A stretch of 64,000 nt of DNA from Ooceraea biroi (taxonomy: Eukaryota; Arthropoda; Insecta; Hymenoptera; Formicidae): contig NC_039506.1 in NCBI RefSeq assembly GCF_003672135.1, positions 9,796,001 to 9,860,000 on the forward strand. The letters are read 5' to 3'. The notes under the pieces were generated by a model. That model did no database searches, was not told the DNA's origin, and saw only the letters and a program-made list of their open reading frames with translations. This document shows, one piece after another, positions 26,601 to 38,467 of this stretch. The position numbers were made by a program, and so were the translations under genes. Positions within the stretch are counted from its first letter, which is position 1. The number at the start of each line of letters is the position of its first letter.

Positions 26601-27310
26601 TGCCTTTTTTATTTGCCGCCGCACTGAGTCTGTACTGAGGCGGTCCATCGCCTGTATGTGTGTGGCGTGTGAAAGAAACAGAAGGACAAAGAGAGAGAAA
26701 GAGAGAGAGAAAACCGATGTCCAACGCGTAGGAGGAACGCACGGTTAAATCCGCTTCGTTGTGTCGAGGAATCGAATTTTAACAGATTGGATACCTTCGA
26801 GAATTTCGCTCAATCGCCCGCAAATGCTTGCCGCCAAAGAAGACGAGCAAGGATCTCGTATGCATAAACGTCAACAGATACGTGCACATGCAACGGATAT
26901 CGAAATTTATTCTATATGCGCTCTTGAGATTCGCATTCGTTTTGATGCAATTCGCAAAAGTCGATCAGATAAAACGTTTTAGAGCAAGGTACTCTTACAT
27001 TCCTTTTGCATTATTGTCGCGTAATGAGACGCAACGAGATACCGATTTTGATTGAAGAGTACTTTTGACCGCGTGGCGCGGTAATCAATGCGGAATCAAC
27101 CGAGCGACGAGAATCGCGAGCTCTCGACGCGGAATGTTAATTAAGTTCCCTTAACCGATATGAAATTAGCATACAGCGACATGCGCGAGCGTGGAGATTA
27201 ATTCGAGTGAATACGTACGCGACTTCGGCCAATAATTATCGCCGGCGTAACCGACATTGTCTTAAAAATTACCCTTCATTCCGCAACAAGATACGCTAAT
27301 GGGCGCGCAT

Positions 27311-27327
27311 ACACACACACACACACC
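27311..27327 (+). repeat. (AC)n microsatellite
   Basis: Eight AC dinucleotides. Confidence 0.9.
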
Positions 27328-27645
27328 TGCTCGCGAATATTGGCTCTTCCACGAAGACCCCCGCTTCGTCGAAATCGCATCGCGGAAGGTTCGAGAGGCA
27401 CTCCGCCCGTAGATTATGCACGCCTGTCCTCCTACTCCTCCCGAATGGCGAAGTGGAGCATCGACTGCAGCCGCGGTATGAATATGCAACGCGCGTCGAT
27501 TGCGCGTACGCGAGCACAAGCGTATTAAGCCTCGTATACACTCGCGAGGACAAGCTCACGTAACACGCGAATCCACTTGCTCGTGCTCAAGTCGTTCCTT
27601 GTACACGAAATGATAACAATTACAACGACACCAGTAAAATAATAA

Positions 27646-27662
27646 AGATGATGATGATAATA

Positions 27663-27694
<32 letters not shown>

Positions 27695-27711
27695 AATGAT
27701 GATGATGATAA
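27646..27711 (+). repeat. (GAT)n microsatellite
   Basis: About 20 GAT units with two AAT interruptions. The minus strand of this tract gives spurious poly-histidine and poly-serine frames. Confidence 0.95.
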
Positions 27712-28716
27712 CATGGTCCTATTACCATGCCTCAAGAACGTAATCCATTCTATTTGCGTGCGAGACATGGGACAGATATGCAGAGTGGAAAAATAAATAC
27801 AGAAAGATCACAATCTTCAAAGGAATTTAATTAAATCCGCGCTCGGTGGCCACTTAGAGAATTCCGCGCTTACAAACTACTTACGCAAAATGGCATATTA
27901 ATAAGTTGCTCAACCATTAGCTACCAACGAGATTCCGAAAACCAGCAGGAATAGAAATTTAAATTAGAAGATGATGCTGTGGGATACTGAAGCCACGCGT
28001 CGGGATTCACGTGGAGATTTACGTGAACGCGGATCGTCGAATTTGGATTGCGGCGGAGAACGCGTGCGTGAAAGCGGAAGGTGCAGCGACGAGCGCAATG
28101 ACGAATGCGCGTCCGGTACATCGGTAAGCACGCGTGTAAAATCGTACGTGCAGTGCACGTGCGTGCCAAGGGTGAGGCACACACGTGGGTGACTCTCTCC
28201 GCACTCCACCCACACGTCGCATTCGCTTCTTGCTGGCGGGCGATCGCTGTACCGCGAATGCCAATAAATATCAATGAACTCTCCCCTCATGCCTGCCTCA
28301 CGTTAATTACTCGAGATCGTTTCTTACCTGCGAGACCTCAGCCACCCACCTCTCCCCCTTAAGAGAGAGGAAATAAAGGTTTTCTTAATTACTTGCAATT
28401 GACGTCCTACCTCGGCCTTTTATTCAAATCCTGGAGACCTCGAAGAGAGCGCTTTCACATTAGTAAAGCTATTCAGGTTTTAGAACCGTTAATGTTATAA
28501 ATATCATGTTGCTAAAATATAGTGTGGCGCAGTACGCATGTGTCCACCACTCGAAATCTCGATAGCAGAAAGAAAGGCTGCGTAATTTAATCTTGTAAAT
28601 TAATTTTCTACCGGTAGTTCGTTAGCTTAGAATTTTCTGTATATTTTTATAATTATAAGCACTGTAAGTGAAGTACACTGCACTGAATGCAGATCTAATT
28701 AAATTCCTTTAAGAAT

Positions 28717-28719
<3 letters not shown>

Positions 28720-28747
<28 letters not shown>
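28720..28747 (+). repeat. (GA)n microsatellite
   Basis: Fourteen uninterrupted GA dinucleotides. Confidence 0.95.
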
Positions 28748-28750
<3 letters not shown>

Positions 28751-30950
28751 CTGTTAAAATCTTAGAATACGGATAGTAGGTATGCGCAGCAGGACTTGCA
28801 CACACGGCATTTAATTAATTACTTATGTAAAAATGAAACATACGAAAGTATCTCTATAAATAAATGTGTCGCGAACTTTATATGCAAATGCATAACAATT
28901 AAGTGCTTATAACTATAAAAATACAGATGTAGTACAGATATACGAAACGTTAAATAAATATTATACACGAAGCAAATACATGTTAATTTATATTTCACAA
29001 AAGAAATACATGCAATGAAAATGATAATTTTAATTTACGGCTTTACAACGAAACCCGGTAGCGCAATCTTCATCGGTCTCAGAAAATATAATTAGACTAC
29101 TTTGTAAGTTAGCTTTGTGCATACATATCACGCAGATACGGAGCACAACTTCAATGGTCATTCACCGTGACTGGTGATTCATTCCTTAATGCACTTATTC
29201 CAGTCCCTTACAAAAGATCAGCTGCAGCGGTCTCCCGTTAAACTCTTAAAGTCTCGAAGGAGAAAGATAAACAACCGTTACGGAGAGAAACAGAGCGAGA
29301 AAATGGAGCCTCAAGAATAAAGAGGGTAGGTAGGTATATCGGCATGGACAACGACAATGCTCTTTCATGCGTTGGCGATCCCTTGTTCGCATAAACTGTG
29401 TCGCGCACAGATAGGCCCCCCCGCCCCCCGATGTCCGAACATTCGATTAAAATTATCTATCGATACCTGCGCACACTCAATTTCACGCGAACTTTTTTCT
29501 CCTTGTTTAATGTATGTTTTGCATCGTATAACTATATCGAATAATTAATATATTAATATTTATATATTATATAAATTATATTGCACATATTATGTATTAT
29601 ATAAACTCTTGTAATTAAAATTATTTTATACAATAACAAAATTATTCGTCAATCATTGAATAAATTAAAAATATATAATTCTACAAAATATAGAACTATA
29701 TAATTATAAAATATAGAATTATAGAAAATAGAAATTCGAGACAAGAAAACGTAATTTTCTGTTTTTCTTTGGAAAGATACATCAATTTTCAAAGCGTAGT
29801 AATCTACGTAATAAAGATTGATGTTATCAAAATGCACATAAACTTCAGTACATAAATATGATAAGCACAGACCCATGAAACGAAAGATCTAATTTTATGT
29901 AGCACATAATACATCTCATATTTCTGTTTTCTCATCTGTGATATTACGGATACATTATGCAGGTATTATCAAAACTGGCCACGTCTTTCGAAGAGATACA
30001 GGTACTCCATATATGTCACGTGTGGAATCGATATCCGTCTCGTAAGATCTCCTGATATGTCGGCTCACGCATTATGTCAGCCGAGAGGGTACCGGATTTA
30101 TATACGAATCGTCGGAGCCGGCCGGCGCTTTTATCGTCGCGCGTTCAGGTTTTCAGGGTTGTCGAATCGGTTTCGGTTATCTAAATTGCATCGGAATCGA
30201 TGTCGCTGCCCACGGTTTTGCCGCGGCGTCATAAACTAGCACCTGTTGATACCGACGCGTGCACGGGGTGGTCCCGCACGTTGCCGATGGACGACGTGTA
30301 AAAAACACGGAGACCCGAATGCCTTCACTTAAAATATAATCGTTGAGGGAATTTGGGCATTTACAAATGTGTACTGTGTGTGAACTCAGCAAAACAAAAT
30401 TAAATAATTCCATCTGCGCGTGGAATACAAAGTGTGCGCCAGAATCAGCAAACATCTTAGAGAGAGTTTATTCTGGACACGACCATTAATTTTCCCATTT
30501 TTAATCATACAAAGGTTGAATTAACAAATACATCTTCATTAAAGTTTAATGTAAAATTAACCTGAATTAAATTTAACTAAAAATTAATTTTGTTGTCCTT
30601 ATTTAGCTAACAAGTTGTTGAACTAACAGCAGCCTTCTTACTTTCGTGTAACGTTATAATTGAAACTTTTAAATTTGCACTGAAAGAAATTTCCCCGGAC
30701 TCATCAAAGATTATATCTTTAGTATCTTTTAATAATTCAGAGATGACATGTGTAAGATACTTATTAATTTCGTTACATTAACATTTCCGTTACTGCAAGC
30801 CGTCATTATTTCGCGTAAATCGTTTTTCATTCACGATATCCGTATTCCACTCTAACATTTTTTCCACCGACACCATCGCGACATTTTACGCCAGCAGCAA
30901 AGTGGTGCAAAACTAGTTTGAAGGTGTGTATTTCGAGTTCCTGTTGGCAG

Positions 30951-31036
30951 AAGGGTCGCGGGAGAGGAATTCCTCGAACTGGTCGGCCACACGGACAGAC
31001 GTCCAACTTCTGCCGCGTGCCCGCGCCCGCCAGAAG
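30951..31036 (+). CDS. Candidate internal exon, frame uncertain
   Basis: An 86-nt GC-rich segment lies between acceptor CCTGTTGGCAG and strong donor AGAAG|GTAAGC. All three frames are open; one reads GEEFLELVGHTDRRPTSA. The splice sites are convincing individually, but the reading frame, partner exons and gene are unknown. Confidence 0.2.
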
Positions 31037-31762
31037 GTAAGCCAGCTCACTTCCTTTGTAGAATATTTCATCGTCTGATTAACGCGCAGCCTCTAATCAC
31101 TCACACGCGCGTTTCTCACCGGCGCGAGCGTTTGCGGCCTTAAGCTACGTACACACGTGCGAGCGACGCATACTCGCCGCGGGACTCACACGAGTCCGTC
31201 GCGCAACACTTGTCACGGTACGATAATCTGACGTTGAATAATGAACTGTGAATAATTACGCAAGGTGAAAGGCACGCCACCGGCTCTTCTGGTTCTCCGA
31301 GACGTTTTGACGTTCCGGAAGGCTCGTCGTCTGACCATCGATCGTGGGTGAGTCCTCAAAGTTGAGGCCGCCGCGTGACCTTCCAAGGCGACCAAGACGC
31401 GCAGCGCATTTAAACGCAAATCTATGCGCGAACTGTCTTCGGCTTTTACGTCTGTCGCTATCGTATACCGCTATTTTCGAAGGTCTTCCTTTGCATATGC
31501 TATTTCAGGAATAGGAAAACTTTGCTCCTTTCTTTCACGTTTTCGATGAAATAAATATGTGTATATAATTATTCTTTTGCGAATTTTGTGTCTAATGTGT
31601 TGTAAATATTATATCTTTTATACACTTTATTTATTTCATACATTATATAGCTTATGTATATTAATTTCATCCTATTATGTTTTTGCAATGCTATTAGAAA
31701 AATGTTTATTAATTGGTGTAATAATATTTTTATATTAAATTAAATTTTTGCAATTCGTAATA

Positions 31763-32184
31763 GGGTAAGAGGTACAGTTATTGATAGGGATACAGTTATT
31801 GACACATTAACTCTTTTAACTTAAATTTCTCGTCACATGCACGACGCTCGTACGCAAAGTTTATATGCTCGTACAAAGTACCTTTTCGCCAACAGATTTA
31901 CTGAGTTATCTTAGATTTCTGTCATTGCGTTTCGAAGCGGGCAGCAAAAACATGTACTGATCTATTCGGAGCATCGCCAAGAGTGGGTCAGTGATTGTTT
32001 TTGCTACCGCTTCGAAACGCAATGACAGAAATCTAAGCCAACTCAGTAAACTTATTGATGAAGGAGTACTTTGTACGAGCATATGAACGTTTCACACAAG
32101 AGCCATGCATGTGTCGAGAAATTTCAATTAAAAAAATTAATGTGTCAATAACTATATCCGTGTCAATGATTGTATCTCTTACCC
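31763..32184. mobile_element. Fold-back MITE, 422 bp with arms of about 200 bp
   Basis: The two halves are inverted copies of each other. Ends read TA|GGGTAAGAG and CTCTTACCC|TA, giving a TA target duplication. A 31-nt block (31910-31940) is perfectly complementary to 32007-32037, and outer parts match with scattered differences. Subterminal short repeats (ATACAGTTATTGA) occur near the left end. The only non-palindromic part is a central spacer of a few tens of bases. No transposase frame is present. A transcript through it would fold into a long double-stranded hairpin. Confidence 0.8.
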
Positions 32185-33303
32185 TACTTTCATTTTGACT
32201 ATTTGATTGTTCACATTTTCTGATGGTACACTACAATATCATAGTTATTACTCTATTCACTTCATATTTTTAATCATGAATTTTAATGATTATTTTTTCT
32301 TCTCTCAGATATGATTAATGTTAGCAAATTATATTCATATTCTTTTCTTTTTTCTACACAAGTAGCAGAATTGGAATTTTTTCTTGTAGTTTTATCTTTA
32401 GAAAGCCGTAAAGAAGTTCAGCACTTTCAAATTATTTCCCTTTCGCAAGCATCGTTATGAAAGCCGATTCGATTACGTTCCGTATTTGAAAGGGATTATG
32501 TTCTGTATAAACTGCAGTGATTTATTGGGTGGATTGACGTTGCTCTTAGAAGAGAACTGTGTCGAAACACCAAGAGACAAAGACAAAACGAGTCGGCTCT
32601 ACCGACTCATTAATTTTCTCTATTAATGACTGCAATCAACGGTACAAGTGTGCCCGGTGAGCGCTCAATTCTGTTCTCGATTACGAATGATCCTTGAGAT
32701 GCGATGCTGACGCCTAATCACCATCGGTAGGAGCGCCGGTAATCATTGAAGACTCGGCAAAGATCTCTCTATCAACCTTATAATATTGTCAATTCACGTT
32801 CAAGGTTCTGATGAAAACAAATTACGGCAATCTGTATCGCAAAAATCAACTACTACTGATACCTGTACTGCATTCAAAATGAGAAGAGAATACCAACATA
32901 TTTTTCTTTTTCCGACTTTTGCAACGCTGTTATGTGGATTCCAAGGAAATATAAAAGATAATTCTTTCTATACATAAACGTCTTGAAAAATATTAAAAAT
33001 TTCAAAATAAAGTTTCAGAATCTCTTAAGATGAGACAAACACTGATGGATGCAAATCAGAGATTCAGGGATACGCAAATCAGAGATTAAGAAATCTATCT
33101 CGCGCGAATCATAAATATAATCGAGGATTGGATTGTTCAGTGTTTGAAATATGTTAAATTTCTATATTCACGAATTCATAAAAATACATGAAGAAGAAAT
33201 AAACTTGGATATAATAAATCTGGAAATTGACTAGCATGCTAATTAGTCATACTGCTTGGCATAAATAACAGAAACAAGTATGTGACTAGAAGCAACTCGG
33301 GAT
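32185..33303. other. AT-rich spacer between MITE and structured island
   Basis: A plus-strand frame with normal composition (about 32800-32977, ending GNIKDNSFYT) follows an acceptor-like ACGTTCAAG, and AATAAA at 33006 is 28 nt after its stop. It is a possible terminal exon but too weak to call. Nothing else is supported. Confidence 0.35.
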
Positions 33304-33463
33304 GTCAGTTCCTCGCTGACTGAACGGAAGGATAATCCTTCGTTGAAGGGCTATGAAAGGTGCTACTTCATGGCACTCCTCTGCTCTCCCGCAAAAGGGA
33401 GAGCAGACGTGTCTTCCTCTCTTCCTCAGCTGTCCGAGTTTCCCACAGTTCCCCGCGAAGGGG
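33304..33463 (+). ncRNA. Possible structured RNA: consecutive stem-loops in a GC-rich island
   Basis: Within 160 nt there are several inverted repeats: GTCAG/CTGAC (33304-33320), AACGGAAGGAT/ATCCTTCGTT (33323-33344), CTATGAA/TTCATGG with a G-U pair (33351-33373), an 11-bp perfect stem TCTGCTCTCCC/GGGAGAGCAGA with loop GCAAAA (33380-33407), and CCCC/GGGG (33451-33463). An alternative GGTGC/GCACT pairing competes with the third stem. The flanks are AT-rich. Neither strand resembles a tRNA, and no known RNA family was recognised. The strand is not determined. Confidence 0.3.
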
Positions 33464-34612
33464 TGACTTTTGTTTCGGATAAGAAGCCCTAGGCCAACCA
33501 TCGCCCCCTCCCTTCTTGCTCCGTGCCCCTATGTCAGTTTTCACTACCAGCGATTTATCGATGGTGAATCGTGAAAGTTTATGTGTTGCACCGTGTTTGC
33601 GTCGAGCTCTCTTAACGACCGGTTTCTCGTCAAGGGACGATCGAGGAACGCACCCCTCTCTTGTACTTCGAAAGAACGTGATGCCTATCGATTCATTATT
33701 CTGAAAGGAACCAGAAACATCAATGAATTTTCATGACAGCAACTGCTGTTACTTTCTTGAAAATGTGTGAAAAGATGGAAAGCTGAGGATATTTCTGAAC
33801 TATTACATATTTAAATGACGGATGCTGGAAATTCGAATAATTGTAACAGTTGTTCCAATTTTGAAATATTGATTCTAAAATGATTAAATTATAATATAAA
33901 TTCAATTATAATACATATCTCTTTGATTACATAGATATGTATTCAAAGACATAAATTAAATTATTGTCAAATAACGATTGAAGGGATTGCACGATTAAAT
34001 ATTAAAGAATTCTAGGAAAAAAATAAAAATGTCTATTTCGAAAGTGTGTTATACCTTTAAAAAATAACTTTGTAAAAGATATATGCAAATTAGAGATAGA
34101 AAAAAAGAAAGAGTTTAATCAATAATCTTTCAAATATTTCTTAAGTAAAAATCCAGTTTTGAGAAATATTAATAATAGATATCCTAACGTTCTCAATAAC
34201 GTTCAATCAAGTACTTCTTATCGTGGCAGTAATATAACTCGGATTGAAAAGATCGATCATGACGTTAATATCATCCAACAAATGAATTAAAAGAATTATT
34301 ATCTTCGCCTTTCAATTCGATCGAAAAAGACGTTTTCGGCTTTCGTAGCACTCAACGAGTTTGAATTATGCACAAGTCGAGAACTGAATATGAATGATGC
34401 GAGCGCGCATTGATTTTTCGAAAAGACAAAAGGTGGTAGACAAAGAAGAAAAAAGTCGATTTGGAGATAGAAGGAAAATAGATTGATCTCACTTGGGTAG
34501 CGGAGGTGGAAAAGGGGGCTAAAAGGAGGACTACGATGGACGTTTAGGACCGGTTGTGCGCTTCCATGTGTGCGCGTGCGGCTTTTCCCTATGCGATATG
34601 AACCAATGTATT
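33464..34612. other. No gene seen
   Basis: Mostly AT-rich. No feature supported beyond the flanking structured island and tandem repeat. Confidence 0.5.
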
Positions 34613-35083
34613 GTTTCATCGTCTCTCCAACTCTTTTTGTTTCCTTAACCAGAGTGCACTTGCAATGCACATCTGGTGCGAAATATTTATTAAAGCAGTG
34701 ATCTCACGAATAGATCGCCTCTGCTATAAAATAGCACGTACACTTCTTATGAAAATTTTGGAAATTTCAAAACCTTTCATCAGAAATGAATGATACATTT
34801 AACTCTTTTTGCGAAAATCAATGCGATTTATAAACTACGGCATGGATATAAAATATTTGAAATGCTTAAAATATAGAATAGGCCCCTCCATCGCCCATTC
34901 TCGTGAGACGCAACCAACATGTTGTTTCATCGTCTCTCCGATGGAGTTAACTGTGTCTTACACATACATTTCCTACGAAAGTTTTTTGAAATTTCAAAAA
35001 ATTTCGTAGGAAATGTATGTATGTGCAAGACACATTTAACTCTTTTCGCGAAACTCAGTGCGATTTATAAACTACGGCATGCA
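34613..35083 (+). repeat. Diverged tandem duplication with internal hairpin
   Basis: Two copies share TTGTTTCATCGTCTCTCC (34613 and 34922) and GCGATTTATAAACTACGGCA (34831 and 35062), with indels so that the offset drops from about 310 to about 230 bp. Each copy carries an inverted repeat between these blocks. In copy 2 it is nearly perfect (34962-35020), in copy 1 it is decayed (about 34748-34779). Confidence 0.75.
34962..35020. repeat. Near-perfect 59-nt palindrome
   Basis: Arms of 29 and 28 bp (starting ACATACATTTCCTACGAAA) pair completely except for one bulged G at 34981. The centre is GAAATTTC with essentially no loop, so it would extrude as a cruciform or fold as a hairpin when single-stranded. 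Confidence 0.85.
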
Positions 35084-35121
35084 TTACTGCTACTCTACAA
35101 GCGAAAGAATTCAGCACTCAC

Positions 35122-35232
35122 CAATGTGCGATGAAATCCCACGCAATCCATCCTAATCCATCCATCGATGAATGTGACTGTCTGGAACCTCCCCAGCTCC
35201 TGGACTTCCTTCCTTCGTGGTGCACCTCTCAT
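35122..35232 (-). CDS. Candidate first coding exon with strong donor
   Basis: ATG is followed by 36 further codons (MRGAPRRKEVQELGRFQTVT...) ending at CATTG|GTGAGT in phase 0. Part of it overlaps a short ATCC-rich repetitive run, and the sequence immediately downstream is a diverged tandem repeat with a hairpin. It may therefore be an accident of repeat sequence. Confidence 0.18.
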
Positions 35233-35280
35233 CTTTAGTCTTTAGTTTGCACTCTAGTCTTTTGCACTTTAGCCTTCAGT

Positions 35281-35402
35281 CTTTAGTTTGCTTTGTTAGC
35301 ACTCACGACGCGATACGGTCATCAAAGTTACCTCTCAGTCCTCGATTGCACTCGCGAAAATACGGCACTCCCGATGCGACGGCTTTCGCGAAGTGCTAAA
35401 AC
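35281..35402 (+). repeat. Dispersed local repeat, copy 1
   Basis: The part ending GCTTTCGCGAAGTGCTAA (about 35335-35402) recurs at 37788-37855 with about eight differences in 70 bp. The preceding part (GCACTCACGACGCGATACGG, 35299 onward) recurs in diverged form near 36179. A short related piece is at 39866. Confidence 0.6.
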
Positions 35403-35415
35403 GCGGTTTAGCACC

Positions 35416-35529
35416 ATGGAACGATCGCGCGCGGGCTGATATGCAGATCAACAGATGGAACGTTCGCGCGAGCTGATCACGCGGATCAGCAAACGGAACG
35501 TTCGCCCGGGCTGACAATGCGTGACAGCA
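35416..35529 (+). repeat. Minisatellite, three copies of about 38 bp
   Basis: Units begin at 35416 (ATGGAACGATCGCGCG), 35455 (ATGGAACGTTCGCGCG) and 35493 (ACGGAACGTTCGCCCG), each followed by GGCTGA or AGCTGA and a GATCA/GTCA-like segment. Periods are 39 and 38 bp. Confidence 0.75.
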
Positions 35530-37087
35530 GAACGAGTATTCGCGACGCGACGCGTTATATACGATGGCCGTCGCTTAGTTTTTGCGAGTCATTTGTGGCA
35601 TTATTTCAATCTTTTCGCGATAAACAACAAAATAATTTCATTTAACCAGCGATGCACTTGCCATATCGCCAGGGTCCGGCCGTCTCGGACAAGGGCAAGA
35701 TTAGGCACGAGGTAGAACAAACTAGATCAACGTGAGGTCAACGCGAATAGGATTCCCAGCCTCTCGATCCACGCACAAACCATGCGTCTACTAACTTCGC
35801 GTTTACGCGAATATTAGCCGTTGTTCATACAAACCCCACGAGTACATTCGGCGATTCATGAGACTCGTACGGCTGTTAGACGTTCCGAGAGAGAAGGGAC
35901 CATTCGCGAGGGTTTTCTGAAGATCGCTCCCCGTCCCCCGTGGGCCGAGCTCGAAGCCGAGAAGGAAAATCGCAGGAAGTGAACGCGGATCGCCAAGCTT
36001 CGCATATTATTGTAACATCTTTCGGAAGTGTGGGTCCGCCGATTAAACGCAACATATCCTAACTAAATTTTTAAATTTAATAAAATTCATATTAAGAATG
36101 CTAATGTATTAACGGTTTCACTCGCAGAAACTATTCCCTGAAATTTCTAAAACCGCGCGGATAACTTTAGTTTACTTTGCACTCGTGACGTGATATTGTC
36201 ATGAAAGTTATTGATCGAATATTGTATGTAACGAATATTGTCTGAAAATTCGGAAATTCACTTCACTACACTTCACTGGCGGCGTAATCCCACGATGAAG
36301 TGCTCCGCTAACAACAGCGAAGCTTATTTCCGCAATAGCGGTCTTTGTTCCGCAATGTATTTGCGAAGATTGTTTGCGCGATATATTTATTACGAGCTTT
36401 TATTATAAAACGACTTGACTTTTATTAAATTTAACAATGTGTTTTTCGTTTCTCTATTCAAATTTATGACGCGATCGCGAAATCTTCTAATATAGCAGTA
36501 TAAGAACGAACCAACCAATACAACGGGATAACGAAAACCTATAATCATGATTAGATTGCAGTATATTTTAATGAATACGTTTAAAATAATTGAAATTCTT
36601 TTTATCTTATTCTTTGATCGCGTGTATTTAATCGCGCCGCATCTCTAACAGTCGTGCCTCTAATAGCGAAACAAATGCATATTCGATTAAGTGAATGAAA
36701 CTAAACACCACAATAATTAATATTAATTAATATAATTCGAGAAAGTATTTACGCGAAATCTGTGTGGCGCCGTATTTGGCGCAACTGCTGCGCCGAATTT
36801 CAATACCGCCTTATTCGACGGTAGTTGGATGGACAATTATACATGTCCATGGCCATAAAGTAAATTAATGATTGAAATGATATAACTCAATCATGAAAAT
36901 ATATATATAGATATAATATAGAAAGATAAAATATATTCAATAAACTGACAGAAACATATGTTTGATCTAAAAAGAAATTTGCCCATGAAAGCTTATAGAA
37001 ATATTATAGAACACGTTAAGATTTATACCAATCTTTAATCAATAATTCGTATAAGCATGCACAACTCTACATAGAAAAGCATCTAAT

Positions 37088-37093
37088 TTTATT
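37088..37093 (-). terminator. Poly(A) signal for the gene ending near 37.16 kb
   Basis: AATAAA on the minus strand, 65-75 nt after the candidate stop codons. This is normal spacing for a short insect 3' UTR and independently supports a transcript ending here. Confidence 0.45.
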
Positions 37094-37157
37094 ACAGTAA
37101 ATCGCATTGAATGTTATATAAAAATATATCCACCACCATAGAAAATACTGTTGCTTA

Positions 37158-37570
37158 TCACTTGCCGATCAGCCGCGATTCAGGATCGGCCGCATTCTGC
37201 TGCTTACTCCTGAAACAAAAATCATGAAAAGCTGAGTAACTTTCAGACACACATTTAATAAATACATAAAGTAAATATATTATAATGAACTTAATAAATT
37301 TATAATTTAATAAAAATTTAATAAAAACATAAAATGAATAAAGATAGAAAAATAAAAAATATCTATATAAAATATATAAAAAAAATATTAAATCCTTGTG
37401 GCGTTACGTTGCGATTTGAATTAATTTAACAAATGCATTTTGGATCACCGTAAAAAGTATAAAAATATAAAATGAAGTTTACGACCTTACCTTCGAGCCG
37501 ATCCTGCTTGGCCCGAACCAGATCTTCCGGTGCTGCGAATCTGTCGCATAGATCGTAAGATACGTTTAAT
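37158..37570 (-). CDS. 3'-terminal two exons of an unidentified protein-coding gene
   Basis: Exon 37570-37491 (80 nt) has a strong acceptor (TTTCTGTTACAG) and donor (GAAG|GTAAGG). After a 281-nt intron, the last exon starts at 37209 behind TTTTTGTTTCAG. Two frames cross the junction. Frame A reads ...LCDRFAAPEDLVRAKQDRLEG and stops at TGA 37171-37169. Frame B reads ...MRQIRSTGRSGSG...PESRLIGK and stops at TGA 37160-37158. Frame A is preferred because it stays open through all six candidate exons of this gene, whereas frame B meets a stop in the most upstream one. An AATAAA follows at 37093. Frame A has a mixed-charge, helix-like composition, but no family is recognised. Splice-site quality and the nearby poly(A) signal are the main support. 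Most of the gene must lie further upstream on the minus strand. Confidence 0.5.
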
Positions 37571-37787
37571 CTGTAACAGAAATAAGTATTCCAACTTTTA
37601 TTGTTGCAATTAACACTTGTGATTAATTGATGCAAGTCACATTTCATAGGAGAATTGTATTTATCTCATTAATGAATAATAAAACAAGGAAATGTGACTT
37701 TGTGTTAAATAAATCTATCAATTACTCACGTTATTGGCAAGTAATTGGTGATTGGTGTGGTGACGCCCCCTTCCTTCTCCTCTCTTG

Positions 37788-37860
37788 TCAGTCCTTGGTT
37801 GCACTCGCGAACATACGGCACTCTCGATGCGACAGCTTTCGCGAAGTGCTAAGACACGGC
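37788..37860 (+). repeat. Dispersed local repeat, copy 2
   Basis: Matches 35335-35402 over about 70 bp, including CATACGGCACTCTCGATGCG and GCTTTCGCGAAGTGCTAA. It lies in the 831-nt interval between two candidate exons of the minus-strand gene. Confidence 0.6.
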
Positions 37861-38401
37861 TAAAACTATTCTCTCGTAGTCACCTCACTATAACTGAAAA
37901 CGAAGGAACGACGATGTTAGTTTTATTATTGCTGAAAATTTTATATTTCGTATATAGTTTTCACGACTTATTTGTATATATAATTATGAATTTAGTTTCG
38001 ATATTTTCTACTTGCGATGCGATTAGCTTCTTATCAAATTTTATTCTGAAGTTAATTTTATTTAATTATATTTATTGTCAGGTGAATATTATTCACACTT
38101 TATTCAATGGAAGTATGCAAACGTAATCGCATAAACGTAATTAAAGACGAAAGGTATTAAGATATTCATGATTTGCCGTATTGCGACTTTTTATGTTCAA
38201 ATCTCCACGAAACTAGCTTTCGTTAACGCGGTGAGAACGAATACGCATCCGCTCATATGTGCTGTTTTCTAAGAACAGTAAATAGATGCAATTTATCATA
38301 ATATTTAATTAATAATGTATTATAGAGACTAGTACTTGTTTCGAAGTAGTACCTTTGACGGATGACGAACGAATATTGCGCGATCTCGAATTGAAGGTTA
38401 C

Positions 38402-38467
38402 GTTTCCGTTTGCACTGTACCGAATTCTTGTCTCGGCGCCGCGCATTTGTTGGAATCTCCGCTGAAT
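38402..38467 (-). CDS. Candidate internal exon of the 37-kb minus-strand gene
   Basis: A 66-nt open segment follows a good acceptor (GTTGCTTCTCAG at 38479-38468) and ends at a weaker donor (AAC|GTAACC). In the frame that joins to exon 37570-37491 it reads FSGDSNKCAAPRQEFGTVQ, and the junction codon ACA is completed across the 831-nt intron. All frames are open because the segment is short and GC-rich, so evidence is limited to the acceptor and phase agreement. Confidence 0.33.

Larger units (their letters stand above)
20705..30950. other. Large stretch without a confident gene
   Basis: GC islands at 21.3-24.0 and 24.2-26.0 kb, microsatellites at 27.3, 27.6 and 28.7 kb, and AT-rich DNA at 25.0-25.5, 26.1-26.4 and 28.8-30.0 kb. 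A TATAAATA box-like motif at 21702-21709 has no gene assigned to it. Mildly protein-like overlapping frames at 26.76-27.06 kb could not be distinguished from chance. Confidence 0.5.

Noticed and set aside
27525..27768. His-rich and Ser-rich frames
   Set aside because: Translation of the (GAT)n microsatellite.
28327..28357. 30-nt possible microexon GERWVAEVSQ on the minus strand
   Set aside because: Good splice sites but too short to judge, with no partner exon; such pairs are expected by chance.
37785..38126. 113-codon frame with several hydrophobic stretches, plus strand
   Set aside because: Begins in a duplicated local repeat and continues in AT-rich DNA shared with another repeat copy; hydrophobicity reflects T-rich codons.
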